Assembly: GCF_014041995.1 (NCBI RefSeq)
Contig: NZ_CP059492.1
Location: forward strand, 2,480,001-2,544,000
Length of the DNA stretch: 64,000 nt
Direction: 5' to 3'
DNA from: Changpingibacter yushuensis
GTDB taxonomy: Bacteria > Actinomycetota > Actinomycetes > Actinomycetales > Actinomycetaceae
Shown here: positions 1 to 9,385 of the stretch, piece by piece
Numbering within the stretch: the stretch's first letter is position 1
Layout of the letters: the number at the start of each line of letters is the position of its first letter
The notes under the pieces: model-generated
What the model saw: the letters and a program-made list of their open reading frames with translations, nothing else
Database searches by the model: none
What the model was told of the DNA's origin: nothing
Made by a program: the position numbers and the translations under genes

Positions 1-35
1 TGCCGGCATCCTTTTCAGATGAGGTCAATGACTCG

Positions 36-809
36 TCAGATGAGGTCGACGACGTTTCCGATACCTTGGTGGATGAAGTCCGGACGGAAGGCGAACTGCT
101 GGATCTGTTCACGTGTTGTGGAGCCAGATAGAACAAGGTGAGTCTGGAGTCCAGATTCCATGCCAGCCAGAATGTCAGTGTCCATCCGGTCACCTATCAA
201 AGCCGTCTCTTCGGAATGAGCGTCAATCTTGTTCAGGCCGTTTCGCAGCATGACCGGGTTCGGCTTGCCCACGTAGTACGGGGTCTTCCCTGTGGCCGCC
301 GTAATCATGGCCGCCACAGCGCCGGTCGCCGGCAATGGGCCATCAGAAGACGGGCCCGTCACATCGGGATTGGTGGCGATGAATCGTGCACCACCCTCAA
401 TCAAGCGGATGGCTTGCGTCAGCAACTCAAAAGAGTATGTTCGGGTCTCACCCAACACGACCACATCGGGATGGTCGTTAGTCATAACAAAACCGCGTTC
501 GTACAGAGCTGTTGTGAGGCCCGCTTCGCCAACAACGAAGGCGCGGCGGTTCTCCGATTGCTTTGCTAGGAACGTTGCCGTGGCAAGTGCAGAAGTCCAA
601 ATGTTCTCCTCAGGAACCGACAAACCCGCCGATTCCAGCCGCGCCGATAGGTCGCGTGGAGTGTAGATAGAGTTGTTGGTGAGGACTAGGAACGGTACTT
701 CGCGTTCCCGTAGGCGTGAGATGAACTCCTTCGCGCCTGGAAGAGCCGTCTCTTCGTGGATCAGCACACCATCCATATCGGTGAGCCAGTTCTTGATTTC
801 TCTATTCAT
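36..809 (-). CDS. HAD-IIA family hydrolase (NagD-like sugar/nucleotide phosphatase)
   Basis: Predicted cytoplasmic phosphatase of the haloacid dehalogenase superfamily, subclass IIA (NagD/AraL/PGP type). Motif I is DMDGV near residues 11-15, with the nucleophile Asp and general acid Asp both present; TNN near 44-46 is motif II; GKPNP is the motif III lysine region with the IIA-type cap between II and III; GDRMDTD is motif IV for Mg2+. Length (257 aa) is normal. An ATG at 809 with a GGGGG stretch about 6 nt upstream is preferred over the GTG one codon earlier. It is divergent from the serine hydrolase at 924. The natural substrate cannot be read from sequence. Confidence 0.85.
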   Translation of the reverse strand: MNREIKNWLTDMDGVLIHEETALPGAKEFISRLREREVPFLVLTNNSIYTPRDLSARLESAGLSVPEENIWTSALATATFLAKQSENRRAFVVGEAGLTTALYERGFVMTNDHPDVVVLGETRTYSFELLTQAIRLIEGGARFIATNPDVTGPSSDGPLPATGAVAAMITAATGKTPYYVGKPNPVMLRNGLNKIDAHSEETALIGDRMDTDILAGMESGLQTHLVLSGSTTREQIQQFAFRPDFIHQGIGNVVDLI

Positions 810-923
810 CACGCCCCCAGCTTACGGTGCCTCACCTGCGATTGTCTGCGGATTCTTCCGTTCGAGACGGTGTCACACCACTCAAAAGGCAAGTGACCCC
901 ACCCCGCGTGGCACACTTGGCAT

Positions 924-1727
924 GTGGAAAGACTCGCCGCTGACACCCTGACTTTCGAACACGCCTACGCCGTGGTCGGATCGCCACTGAGGTCAATCAC
1001 CTATTCGTATGGACACATCGATAAGGTCTTCGAACTGGCCTCAGTCACCAAGCTCCTCACTGCGTGGAGCGCACTCATCGCTATCGAAGAACGTCACATC
1101 GATTTCGCTACCCCCGCCGGTCCAGCAGGCGCCACTGTGCGCCATCTACTCGCACATACCTCTGGAGTCCCGTTTGAAAAGGGCGCTATCCTTGCCAAGC
1201 CCGGCGCCCGGCGCATCTACTCCAACCACGGAATCGAACTGCTTGGTGAGGTTATCTCCGCACACACTGGCCTTTCCATCAACGAATGGATCACGGCCAA
1301 AGTCGTGCGCCCATTACACATGAGGTCGACGACGATCGACGGGTCACCTGCGTATTCGGGCCAGAGTTCGGTGGCAGACTTGGCTTTGTTCGCAGCAGAG
1401 GTGCTTCACCCAACTCTTCTCAGCTCCCAGATGGCTCTTGCCGCAAGAACCGTTCAGTTCCCGGGAATCTCTGGCATCTTGCCTGGCTATGGCCGCCAGA
1501 CGACGAACGATTGGGGAATGGGATTCGAGATCCGCGACCACAAAGATCCCCATTGGACAGGCACCAGCTTTTCTCCCCGCACGTGTGGCCACTTCGGGCA
1601 ATCCGGATCGTTCTTGTGGATCGATCCGACTATCGCCAAAGCCGGCATCTTCTTGGGCGAGCAGAAGTTCGGTGATGCACATCGCCGCTGCTGGCCTGCA
1701 TTGACTGACGCGATGCGGGATCTGTAA
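924..1727 (+). CDS. Serine hydrolase, beta-lactamase/class C-like fold
   Basis: A 267-aa protein of the serine beta-lactamase-like (penicillin-binding/esterase EstB type) superfamily. The catalytic SxxK motif is SVTK at residues 40-43, the YxN motif is YSN at 99-101, and a late HFGQSGS replaces the KTG box, as in many class C-like esterases and D-amino acid hydrolases. No signal peptide is visible, so it is probably cytoplasmic. The start is GTG with no strong ribosome binding site. It is shorter than typical class C enzymes (about 350 aa), so it should not be called a resistance beta-lactamase. Substrate unknown. Confidence 0.75.
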   Translation: MERLAADTLTFEHAYAVVGSPLRSITYSYGHIDKVFELASVTKLLTAWSALIAIEERHIDFATPAGPAGATVRHLLAHTSGVPFEKGAILAKPGARRIYSNHGIELLGEVISAHTGLSINEWITAKVVRPLHMRSTTIDGSPAYSGQSSVADLALFAAEVLHPTLLSSQMALAARTVQFPGISGILPGYGRQTTNDWGMGFEIRDHKDPHWTGTSFSPRTCGHFGQSGSFLWIDPTIAKAGIFLGEQKFGDAHRRCWPALTDAMRDL

Positions 1728-1786
1728 ATATCGCCGCTCTTTGGCCCTAAAGGTACGCCACTTGTGTGGCGCCAACCTAACCACGG

Positions 1787-1824
1787 TAGGGCTACCACAA
1801 ATCGCGATAGGGCTACCACAAATC
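1787..1824. repeat. Two 17-bp direct repeats in 21-bp register upstream of the symporter
   Basis: The sequence TAGGGCTACCACAAATC occurs twice, at 1787-1803 and 1808-1824, with start-to-start spacing of 21 bp, about two DNA helix turns. It lies about 105 bp upstream of the symporter start and downstream of the serine hydrolase. It could be a paired operator; no known factor is recognised. Confidence 0.6.
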
Positions 1825-1928
1825 CTGCGGTGTATCAGCGGAATACCAAAGCTTCTCACGAAACCTATTGGAAACGTGATGGGGGTTACCGTGACGTCAT
1901 CGTTCACGCATGATTTGGAGGTAATCCG

Positions 1929-3356
1929 ATGCACTCACCCGCGATGTCCGTCAGCTCGACCCTCGATGCCATCGATAGCTTTATTTGGGGCCCATGGCTC
2001 CTCATTCCGCTGCTTCTTGGCACCGGAATCATTCTCACGATCCGCCTTCGCGGCCTCCAGTTCCGCAAACTTGGTGCGGCCATGCGTTTCGCATTCTTCC
2101 AGCGCGATGGCGGAGGAGAAAGCGACGCCGCCCACGGCGATATCTCCCATTACCAAGCACTGACCACAGCACTTGCCGCCACCGTTGGCGTTGGCAACAT
2201 CGTGGGCGTCGCTACCGCAATCCACCTCGGCGGCCCTGGCGCACTCTTCTGGATGTGGGTCACTGCCCTCTTCGGAATGGCTTCCAAGTACTCCGAAGCT
2301 TTCTTGGCAGTTCGGTTCCGCACCACGGATGCCAACGGCCAGCAATCCGGCGGACCCCAGTACTATCTTCGCCACGCGATCAAGGGAAGATGGGGGCAGT
2401 TCCTATCGCTGTTCTTTGCAGTGGCCGCGGTTCTGGCATCCTTCGGAATCGGATGCATGACGCAATCTAATGCCGTTGCCGCCCAGCTAGAAAACTCCTT
2501 CGGATGGGAGCGCGCGATCGTGGGAATCGTACTCGCTGTGGTGGTCGGTGCGGTCCTCCTTGGCGGAATCACCTCTATCGGAAAAGTAACCTCCGCGTTT
2601 GTGCCAATCATGATCGTGTTCTATGTGGGAGGCTGCCTGTACATCTTGGCAGTCAACATCACTGGCATACCTCACGCCCTGAGCATGGTGTTCCAAGGCG
2701 CATTCACAGGTGCCGGAGCAACCGGCGGATTCGTGGGATCCACCTTCATAATGGCTATTCAATACGGCGTCGCGCGTGGCATCTTTTCCAATGAATCCGG
2801 GATGGGTTCGGCAGCAATTGCCGCAGCAGCAGCCAAGACCAACCACCCAGCTCGCCAAGGTCTGGTCTCTATGACTCAGACCTTTATCGATACGATCATC
2901 GTGGTCAGCTGCACCGGACTGGTGATCCTCTCCACGGGAACGTGGACCGGTGACGATCCCGCCACTATGACCTCTGAAGCCTTCACACACGGACTCCCCG
3001 GCCAATGGGGCCATTACATTGTTTCGCTGGCACTGGTGTTCCTTGCCGCTTCAACAATTCTCGGTTGGTCCTACTACGGCGAACGCTGCGTTGAACGCTT
3101 GGTTGGTGTCCGCGGTGTGCTTCCCTACCGCATCATTTTCACGATCGTGGTGTTCGTTGGCACCACCACACAGCTCACGGACGTGTGGACTTTCGCGGAT
3201 ATCGCCAACGGCCTCATGGCTCTACCCAACCTGATCGGCCTCCTCATCCTTTCAGGCCTCATCGCGAGGGAAACCAAGGAATACTTGGCGCTGGATCCAT
3301 ACCTGCGCCGCGCTGGAAACGAGTTCACCTCGGTGCCAGCCTCCGCAACGGAGTAG
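1929..3356 (+). CDS. Alanine/glycine:cation symporter (AGCS family)
   Basis: Polytopic inner-membrane Na+ (or H+) coupled amino acid carrier of the AGCS/DagA family, importing alanine or glycine. The 475-aa length is typical. Family-like stretches include the early GTGIILTIRLRGLQ region, GVGNIVGVATAI near residue 90, and FSNESGMGSAAIAAAA around residue 290, with about ten hydrophobic segments. ATG is supported by GGAGGT 6 nt upstream. It converges with clpB, and a perfect hairpin lies between them. Exact substrate (Ala, Gly, Gln) cannot be decided. Confidence 0.92.
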   Translation: MHSPAMSVSSTLDAIDSFIWGPWLLIPLLLGTGIILTIRLRGLQFRKLGAAMRFAFFQRDGGGESDAAHGDISHYQALTTALAATVGVGNIVGVATAIHLGGPGALFWMWVTALFGMASKYSEAFLAVRFRTTDANGQQSGGPQYYLRHAIKGRWGQFLSLFFAVAAVLASFGIGCMTQSNAVAAQLENSFGWERAIVGIVLAVVVGAVLLGGITSIGKVTSAFVPIMIVFYVGGCLYILAVNITGIPHALSMVFQGAFTGAGATGGFVGSTFIMAIQYGVARGIFSNESGMGSAAIAAAAAKTNHPARQGLVSMTQTFIDTIIVVSCTGLVILSTGTWTGDDPATMTSEAFTHGLPGQWGHYIVSLALVFLAASTILGWSYYGERCVERLVGVRGVLPYRIIFTIVVFVGTTTQLTDVWTFADIANGLMALPNLIGLLILSGLIARETKEYLALDPYLRRAGNEFTSVPASATE

Positions 3357-3392
3357 ATCTACCGCACCTTCGGTATTACCTCTGCGGCGGGC

Positions 3393-3425
3393 GTGTGGGA
3401 GGGTGGATTTTCCACCCTCCCACAC
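3393..3425. terminator. Bidirectional terminator-like hairpin between symporter and clpB
   Basis: A perfect 15-bp stem (3393-3407 with 3411-3425) closed by a TTT loop sits between two convergent genes, 9 bp from the clpB stop. There is no long U-tract on either side, but GC-rich U-less hairpins are common terminators in actinobacteria. Confidence 0.8.
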
Positions 3426-3433
3426 AGCTGCCA

Positions 3434-6076
3434 TCAGCCCTCAGACGCGATGACCTCCAGAGTCAGCGAGGACTCGCCTGAACCGGCCAGCAACTCTTCC
3501 GCCGACATCGCTGGCGAATCAACCCGCACGGTATCTCCGTCCTTCACTTCACCGGCCAAGAGCCTTCGAGCTAGCTGGTCCCCGATCTCCCGCTGAATGA
3601 GCCTGCGCAGCGGGCGTGCGCCATAGGCCGGATCGTATCCGCCCATTGCGAGGAAGTCCCGGCCAGCCCCAGTAACTTCGAGCGTGATCCGGCGCCCCCG
3701 TAGCCTTTCAGCGAGCTGCGCGATCTGCAAATCTACGATCTTCCCTATCTCGTCGAGCGAAAGCGGATCGAAGATAATGACGTCGTCGAGCCTATTGATG
3801 AACTCGGGCTTGAATGCGGCGTGCACCGCGCCCATTACTTGATCGTGCTTCTGAGCCTCCGTCAGCGAGGGGTCCGTTAACGTCTGCGAGCCAAGGTTGG
3901 ACGTCATAATCAGAATCGTGTTCTTGAAGTCGACTGTGCGCCCTTGGCCATCGGTCAAACGGCCGTCATCAAGCACCTGCAACAAGATGTCAAAGACGTC
4001 TGGGTGCGCCTTCTCAACCTCGTCCAGCAGGATGACGGAGTATGGCCTACGCCGCACGGCCTCGGTCAGCTGGCCACCTTCTTCGTATCCCACATATCCC
4101 GGAGGAGCTCCTACCAACCGCGAGACGGTGTGCTTCTCTGAGTACTCGGACATGTCAATTCGGACCATGGCGCGTTCGTCGTCGAACAAGAAATCTGCCA
4201 ACGACTTCGCAAGTTCAGTCTTACCAACACCAGTTGGACCCAAGAACATGAACGATCCCGTAGGCCGGTTAGGGTCGGCAATACCCGCCCGCGCCCGGCG
4301 CACAGCATCTGCCACAGATGCCACCGCGCGCTTCTGTCCGATCAGCCTCTTCCCGATCACATCCTCCATGCGAAGGAGCTTCTCGGTTTCGCCCTGCAAC
4401 AGACGCCCAACAGGAACGCCTGTCCAGGCTGAAACAACCTCGGCGATCTCATCCGCATCCACGCGCTCCGCGATCATCGGTTCCAACGTGGAGTCACCAG
4501 AGTGCTCTTCAGCCGCCTCAGCAGAAGCGATTTCCCTTTCAATTCCAGGGATTTCGCCGTTTTGAAGGCGTCCGGCATCCTCATATCGGCCTTCGCGCAC
4601 AGCACGGTCAAGTTCAGTGCGCAGTTCGTCTAGACGCACACGCAGATCTCCAACCTTATTACGCCCGGCCTTTTCCGATTCCCAACGAGCGTTGAGCCCC
4701 GCCAGTTCCTCCTGCTTGTCTGCTAGTTCCGCACGAAGCTTATCCAAGCGGTCCACGGTACCTGCATCAGCGTCGCCGTCGGTGTCCACCAGATAGGCTT
4801 CCTCCATACGCAGGCGATCCACCTGGCGCTGAAGCACATCGATTTCCTCTGGTGAGGAATCCAGTTCCATGCGCAACCGCGAGGCAGCCTCATCCACGAG
4901 GTCAATGGCCTTGTCAGGAAGCTGACGGTCCACGATGTAGCGCTGCGATAGCTCCGCCGCAGCCACTAGGGCGCCGTCAGAAATAGTCACCTTGTGATGA
5001 GCTTCGTACTTCGGTGCGATTCCACGAAGGATAGCGACCGTATCTTCAACAGAAGGTTCGCCCACGTAAACCTGTTGGAATCGGCGTTCGAGTGCAGGGT
5101 CCTTTTCGATGTGCTCGCGGTACTCATCCAGTGTGGTGGCGCCAATTAGCCGCAACTCCCCGCGTGCCAACATGGGTTTGAGCATGTTGCCCGCATCCAT
5201 TGCGCCTTCGGAACCTCCACCAGCACCCACAATCGTGTGGATTTCGTCAATGAACGTAACAACCTCACCGGCTGCGTCCTTGATCTCCTGAAGAACAGCC
5301 TTGAACCTCTCCTCGAATTCACCGCGGTACTTGGCTCCAGCCACCATCGAGGCAACGTCTAGTTGAATCAGCCGCTTGCCTCGCAGCGATTCTGGAACAT
5401 CACCGTTGACCATGCGCTGAGCGAGCCCTTCTACGACGGCGGTCTTGCCGACTCCAGGTTCGCCAATAAGCACGGGGTTGTTCTTGGTGCGGCGCGAGAG
5501 GACCTGCACCACGCGGCGGATCTCCTGATCGCGTCCGATTACCGGATCCATCTTGCCGTCGCGTGCCATCTGAGTCAGGTCGCTGCCGTACTTCTCCAGC
5601 GCCTTGAACGTGCCTTCAGGATCAGGAGAATCCACCTTGGCACTACCTCGAACGTTTGGAAGAACTGCCGCGATTTGCTCATGTGTGCCGCCAGAAGACC
5701 TCAGGATCTCACCCGCCTGCGATTGCGACTCAGAGATTCCCAGGAGTAGGTGCTCAGTAGAGATATAGGCGTCTCCGAGTCCTGTGGCCTCCTTACTCGA
5801 ATCAGAAATAACACGCGAAAGCGGCCGTGAAGCATCCGGCTGTTGCACGGAACTTCCTTCTGCGCCAGGCAACGCGGCGATCGCTGCTTCTGTCCGTGCC
5901 TTCACATCTGCACGATTCACACCCACGGCCTCGAGAAGCGCAACCGCAATGCCGCCCTCTTGATTCAACAGGGCCGCCAGCAAATGCAGGGGCTCCACCT
6001 GCGGGTTGCCGCGATCCGATGCCATGCGAATCGCTTCAGCGAGAGCTTCCTGCGACTTCGTCGTCAACTTGTCCAT
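3434..6076 (-). CDS. clpB: ATP-dependent disaggregase ClpB
   Basis: Hsp100 AAA+ chaperone that works with DnaK/DnaJ/GrpE to pull apart protein aggregates. In order: N-terminal Clp repeat domain (about 1-145), first AAA+ domain with Walker A GEPGVGKT near 205, the coiled-coil middle domain (about 400-530), second AAA+ domain with GPTGVGKT near 610, and the C-terminal D2-small domain. Its 880 aa match the family. The start is the ATG at 6076 (MDKLTTKSQ), preceded by GGAGAGG; an upstream in-frame extension is rejected because the family starts here. A HAIR operator about 130 bp upstream predicts HspR repression together with the dnaK operon at 21 kb. Confidence 0.97.
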   Translation of the reverse strand: MDKLTTKSQEALAEAIRMASDRGNPQVEPLHLLAALLNQEGGIAVALLEAVGVNRADVKARTEAAIAALPGAEGSSVQQPDASRPLSRVISDSSKEATGLGDAYISTEHLLLGISESQSQAGEILRSSGGTHEQIAAVLPNVRGSAKVDSPDPEGTFKALEKYGSDLTQMARDGKMDPVIGRDQEIRRVVQVLSRRTKNNPVLIGEPGVGKTAVVEGLAQRMVNGDVPESLRGKRLIQLDVASMVAGAKYRGEFEERFKAVLQEIKDAAGEVVTFIDEIHTIVGAGGGSEGAMDAGNMLKPMLARGELRLIGATTLDEYREHIEKDPALERRFQQVYVGEPSVEDTVAILRGIAPKYEAHHKVTISDGALVAAAELSQRYIVDRQLPDKAIDLVDEAASRLRMELDSSPEEIDVLQRQVDRLRMEEAYLVDTDGDADAGTVDRLDKLRAELADKQEELAGLNARWESEKAGRNKVGDLRVRLDELRTELDRAVREGRYEDAGRLQNGEIPGIEREIASAEAAEEHSGDSTLEPMIAERVDADEIAEVVSAWTGVPVGRLLQGETEKLLRMEDVIGKRLIGQKRAVASVADAVRRARAGIADPNRPTGSFMFLGPTGVGKTELAKSLADFLFDDERAMVRIDMSEYSEKHTVSRLVGAPPGYVGYEEGGQLTEAVRRRPYSVILLDEVEKAHPDVFDILLQVLDDGRLTDGQGRTVDFKNTILIMTSNLGSQTLTDPSLTEAQKHDQVMGAVHAAFKPEFINRLDDVIIFDPLSLDEIGKIVDLQIAQLAERLRGRRITLEVTGAGRDFLAMGGYDPAYGARPLRRLIQREIGDQLARRLLAGEVKDGDTVRVDSPAMSAEELLAGSGESSLTLEVIASEG

Positions 6077-6206
6077 TAACCTCTCCTTTCTGGTGGGGTT
6101 ATTCATCAAAGGGACCACATATCCCTGCCAACTACTCGTCTTCTGCGCAGATCGGTTCACGCGGTCACGCACAGCTCACGGTTTCTACAGCAAGGAACGC
6201 CTTCAG

Positions 6207-6229
6207 AGTTGAGTCTATTCCACTCAACT
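6207..6229. promoter_or_regulatory. HAIR operator (HspR site) upstream of clpB
   Basis: AGTTGAGT, 7-nt spacer, ACTCAACT: an uninterrupted inverted repeat matching the HspR-associated inverted repeat CTTGAGT-N7-ACTCAAG at the core TTGAGT-N7-ACTCAA. It is located 131 bp before the clpB ATG, where Streptomyces and mycobacterial HspR regulons carry it. The hspR gene itself is at 24629-25231. Confidence 0.88.
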
Positions 6230-6262
6230 TCGTTTGGTCGATTGTTCCGCCACATCGCGCTC

Positions 6263-6667
6263 TCAGCGAACCATCCACACCCCTTCTGCCTCGCTAACAC
6301 GCTCAAAACCTTGAGAAACGAAGAAGCCCACGGCTGCAGCTTCCTCTGGTATCACCGCAAACGCCGGTGAATCACCAATAGCCATACCCAACAGGCGGGT
6401 GGCCCACCCTTGACGGCGTATTCCCTCATGGACGAGCAGATCAGTCACGTGAAGCGGCCTCAGATGTCCTGGTCCCACGGCCTCCACCCCAACAAAGCCC
6501 ACAACCACACCCGAACGCTGCGCAATCCACAACGTGCCGGGCCGCACATGCATCACAAAATGAAGAAATCGTTCCCGATCTGATGCGCTGGCATGCGAGA
6601 ACGAGGCGAGAGGGTCGACGTCGTCGAAAGACGCCTCGCGTAGCGTGATACGTGATTGTGGGGACAT
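6263..6667 (-). CDS. GNAT family N-acetyltransferase
   Basis: A 134-aa predicted acetyl-CoA dependent acyltransferase. The core shows the beta4/alpha3 acetyl-CoA loop as GIRRQGWATRLLGMA (R/QxxGxG/A type) and a late hydrophobic strand plus FFVSQGFERV, typical of the last GNAT motif. The start at 6667 (MSPQSRITLREA) is chosen because it begins just before the first GNAT strand; the longer frame adds a non-conserved segment overlapping the divergent gene. Substrate unknown. Confidence 0.75.
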   Translation of the reverse strand: MSPQSRITLREASFDDVDPLASFSHASASDRERFLHFVMHVRPGTLWIAQRSGVVVGFVGVEAVGPGHLRPLHVTDLLVHEGIRRQGWATRLLGMAIGDSPAFAVIPEEAAAVGFFVSQGFERVSEAEGVWMVR

Positions 6668-6735
6668 ACCACCAACAATGCCACAACGGCATGGCCTCGC
6701 TAGGCTGTGAAGGTAAGCGAACAAGGAGTACCTCC

Positions 6736-7248
6736 ATGCCCAAGAAGAAGGACCGCACCCAGAGTGGAACACACGCCCTACAGGCGCTCGAGGACGCTGG
6801 CGTGGCGTATGAACTCATCGAGTATGAGCATTCCGAACACCAAGATCGCGGCTACGCCCTCGATACTGCCAAAGTGCTCGAGCGGGACCCCGCCACCATC
6901 TTCAAAACCCTCATGACCCTTGTGGACGGGAAACCGGTGTGCGCAGTAGTACCGGCAACCGGGCTGCTCAATCTGAAGTCACTAGCCAAAGCTGCCGGCG
7001 GCAAAAGGGCCGAGATGATGGAGCCAGCCAAAGCCGAGAAGCTCACAGGTTACGTCACGGGCGGGATCTCCCCGCTCGGCCAAAGGCGTACCTCCCCCAC
7101 TTTCATCGACAGCTCCGCCCAGAAACACGAACGTATCGCGGTTTCAGGCGGAAAACGGACGCTCTCCGTTGACGTTTCGCCCCAAGATCTAGCCACTTTG
7201 ACGCGCGGAAGCTTCGCTCAGATCGCTGACCAGTCACGGCATTTCTGA
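6736..7248 (+). CDS. ybaK: YbaK/EbsC-type aminoacyl-tRNA deacylase (Cys-tRNA(Pro) deacylase)
   Basis: A trans-editing hydrolase that clears mischarged tRNA, most likely Cys-tRNA(Pro). At 170 aa it has the YbaK features: FKTLMTLVDGKPVCAVVP in the first third (catalytic lysine region), LNLKSLAKAAGGKRAEMM, a central GYVTGGISPLGQ loop and FIDSSAQKHERIAVSGGKR near the end. The start at 6736 has AAGGAG about 9 nt upstream; the longer in-frame version is rejected. It is divergent from the GNAT gene with about 70 bp between starts. Confidence 0.88.
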   Translation: MPKKKDRTQSGTHALQALEDAGVAYELIEYEHSEHQDRGYALDTAKVLERDPATIFKTLMTLVDGKPVCAVVPATGLLNLKSLAKAAGGKRAEMMEPAKAEKLTGYVTGGISPLGQRRTSPTFIDSSAQKHERIAVSGGKRTLSVDVSPQDLATLTRGSFAQIADQSRHF

Positions 7249-7373
7249 GAACTGACGGCGGGCGGTTTCAGCATGCGATCTTCTGGCGAAAAGGCTACCA
7301 ATATGAGCCAAATCACGCTACATTAGTGACTGTGAGTCAGCCGTCTCACACAAGGCGAGGAAGGGAGAGTTCT

Positions 7374-7550
7374 ATGGGTCTATTAGACAAGGCCAAGGAC
7401 ATCCTCAACAGCAGTGACGCTGAGGAAAAGTCGGACCAGATTCTGGACAAGGCCGAAGATTTCGCCAAGTCAAAGCTTGGTGATGATCAGGCAGCCAAAG
7501 TCAGTCAGGTCCGGGACGCCATCGATAAGAAGATTGGCGATCAAGGCTAG
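7374..7550 (+). CDS. Small Rv0909/MT0933-like antitoxin-family protein
   Basis: A 58-aa, highly charged, helical protein (starts MGLLDKAKDILN, ends DAIDKKIGDQG) resembling the MT0933-like family, annotated as Rv0909 putative antitoxin. An ATG at 7374 is preceded by GGGAGAG. No toxin-like gene flanks it: upstream is a tRNA deacylase and downstream a terminator. The family label is therefore not proof of a toxin-antitoxin role; a CsbD-like stress protein is an alternative. It is monocistronic. Confidence 0.7.
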   Translation: MGLLDKAKDILNSSDAEEKSDQILDKAEDFAKSKLGDDQAAKVSQVRDAIDKKIGDQG

Positions 7551-7595
7551 AACGTCTCGCCTCGACTCACTCGAGAGGCATTGAACTTGGCCGGG

Positions 7596-7630
7596 AGGGC
7601 GCTCACTCCGAGAGGAGTTGGCGCCCTTCT
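7596..7630 (+). terminator. Rho-independent terminator after the Rv0909-like gene
   Basis: A 13-position stem (7597-7609 with 7614-7626, mostly paired, GGGCGC with GCGCCC at the base) around a GAGA loop, followed by TTCT. It lies 46 bp after the stop. Confidence 0.75.
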
Positions 7631-7720
7631 CCTATGCTCTGACCCGATCTCATTTGCTCCCACCCGAAGCAGGGCTCCACATCCGATACAAGCCTTCGCA
7701 CTCGACGCAGGGCCTTCGCC

Positions 7721-7924
7721 CTAGAAAACCGCAGCGATCGACCAGGCCACAAGCGCGATTATGAGAATGATGCTGACAAACGCGGCCACAGGAGCCGAAC
7801 GCGAACGGCGTTTGGGCAGGTAATCCTCACCTGGCACATACCCGCCGAAGTCATACCCACCGCTGATAGTGCGACCGTTTTCGTCTCCCTCGACTTGATC
7901 GCCGCCATTGCCCCGAGAATTCAT
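7721..7924 (-). CDS. Small C-terminally anchored membrane protein, unknown function
   Basis: A 67-aa protein: a Gly/Asp-rich hydrophilic N-terminus with a basic PKRRSRS patch, then one transmembrane helix (AFVSIILIIALVAWSIAAVF) ending at the C-terminus. A good AAGGAG site 6 nt before the ATG makes it a likely real gene. Small tail-anchored proteins of this design are common in actinobacteria; function unknown. Confidence 0.6.
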   Translation of the reverse strand: MNSRGNGGDQVEGDENGRTISGGYDFGGYVPGEDYLPKRRSRSAPVAAFVSIILIIALVAWSIAAVF

Positions 7925-8109
7925 TGGTTCTCCTTCGGATCAACGCATTCATTTCCGCCGAAAATCGGCGCTAATAGCAAGCATACAGTCGAGGAGGCTA
8001 AGCGGTGAATTGCGCGCTGATGTGCCGGTACTGTGTTGCGCAATGCTCGGCGGGCGCAGTTCGCGCAGTATGTTGCGGGCACAGGGCCCATTGACAGGTG
8101 AAGGTGGAG

Positions 8110-9111
8110 CTAGCCGCGAACGTTCAGGTACCCCGGCCCTTTGGTAAGCTCCTGCGGATTGATCAACCACGGCTTTCGATGAAGCATCTCAATCTGAAGC
8201 CCTCGCGCGAAATCCTCTGCGCTGCGCGCACCCTCTATACCGAGCGACCGTCCCAGCAGTTCCACAACATCCTGCGGGCTCCACCCCAGTGCGTGAAGCT
8301 TGCGCAAAGTGACTGCGCCATCACGCTTCGCCAGCCTAACTCCCTCGACGTTGAGCACCATCGGAACATGAAAGTAGCGTGGCGCCGCAGAGCCAAGTAC
8401 TCGCTGAAGGTATACCTGGCGGGGTGTTGACGGCAGAAGGTCGTCTCCGCGCACAACTTGGGTGACGTTCTCCACGCCGTCGTCGAACACCGAAACGAAG
8501 TTGTAGCTGAACACGCCATCTCCGCGACGAATCACAAGGTCATCAACACTACCCGTGTACGGCCCGTTGATCTCATCCACTACGGTCAGGTCCCCGGACC
8601 CTCCATCCGGGAACTCCGTTCTCAGGCGCATCGCTGGTCCGCGCCGCATTCCTGCCAACTTCGCCCGGCCCGATTCTCTCTCCTGTTCAGTCAACGCACT
8701 GCACGTGCCGGGATAGGAACCCGGCGGGCGGTGGGGAGCTGAGGCGACTTCTGCCAGATCCTTTCTGGTGCAGTAACACTCATACAGGAGTCCCCTGCGC
8801 ATGAGATCTTGAAAGACTTCCTCATACCGATCGAGGCGTTCCGACTGGAAGATAATCGGACCATCCCAGTCCATTCCAAGCGATTCAAGGTCGCGGAGTT
8901 GGCGATCCACAAACTCCGGCCGTGACCTCTCGTCGAGGTCTTCCATTCGGATATCGAAGCGGAGGCCCTCGTTACGCGCCAAAGACCATGCCAGCAACGC
9001 GGTGCGCAGGTTACCCAAATGTAAATCGCCTGTTGGCGACGGCGCATAGCGCCCAGCGCCCCGCCTTGCTGGATCGCCAACCGCGGCCACTGAGCCGGCA
9101 GGACCGTGCAT
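8110..9111 (-). CDS. gluQRS: Glutamyl-Q tRNA(Asp) synthetase
   Basis: A truncated GluRS paralogue that attaches glutamate to queuosine in tRNA(Asp). The Rossmann catalytic core is present: APSPTGDLHLGN holds the HIGH-like motif, RMEDLDERSRP follows, CYCTRK with a later CSAL forms part of the zinc-knuckle, and LAKRDGA is the KMSKS-like loop. The anticodon-binding domain of full GluRS is missing, as expected. The start is uncertain: the frame is open to GTG 9177, and ATG 9111 leaves about 20 residues before the first motif, closer to the family. A TAGCAT hexamer at 9162-9167 could be the -10. Confidence 0.88.
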   Translation of the reverse strand: MHGPAGSVAAVGDPARRGAGRYAPSPTGDLHLGNLRTALLAWSLARNEGLRFDIRMEDLDERSRPEFVDRQLRDLESLGMDWDGPIIFQSERLDRYEEVFQDLMRRGLLYECYCTRKDLAEVASAPHRPPGSYPGTCSALTEQERESGRAKLAGMRRGPAMRLRTEFPDGGSGDLTVVDEINGPYTGSVDDLVIRRGDGVFSYNFVSVFDDGVENVTQVVRGDDLLPSTPRQVYLQRVLGSAAPRYFHVPMVLNVEGVRLAKRDGAVTLRKLHALGWSPQDVVELLGRSLGIEGARSAEDFARGLQIEMLHRKPWLINPQELTKGPGYLNVRG

Positions 9112-9284
9112 GTTCGCATCTGCCACTGAGAGCTGCCTTTCGATGGTTGAAACCACCCTAATGCTACGCGGTGGCACGCGTGTGGGTGTGGTGCGAGGTT
9201 GTGGGTTGCATTGTGAGGTTGTGGGTTGTGGGTGGCCGGCAACCTCTCCATCACACCTGGCACTGGCACCACGGGTGGGGGTCA

Positions 9285-9358
9285 GTGTGGGTGGGGGTCA
9301 GTGTGGTGGGGGTCAGTGTGGTGGGGGTCAGTGTGGGAGGGGTCAGGTGTGGTGGGGG
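9285..9358. repeat. G-rich 15-bp minisatellite
   Basis: About five near-identical copies of GGGGGTCAGTGTGGT run in tandem on the + strand between gluQRS and the nuclease gene. The array merges into the 16-bp hairpin at 9341-9378, whose left arm is a variant of the last unit. Runs of five G every 15 bp give G-quadruplex potential on this strand. Confidence 0.85.
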
Positions 9359-9378
9359 TGCACCCACCACACCTGACC
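9341..9378. terminator. Perfect 16-bp hairpin downstream of the nuclease gene
   Basis: 9341-9356 pairs exactly with 9363-9378 around a 6-nt loop, 7 bp past the nuclease stop on the minus strand. It lacks a U-tract but is the obvious 3' end signal for that transcript. Confidence 0.65.
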
Positions 9379-9385
9379 TACACGC

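Noticed and set aside
924-1727. Beta-lactam resistance gene
   Set aside because: The SxxK and YxN motifs are shared by esterases and peptidases; there is no signal peptide and no KTG box.
9285-9358. CRISPR-like array
   Set aside because: Units are 15 bp, contiguous, and without spacers; no cas genes exist in the window.
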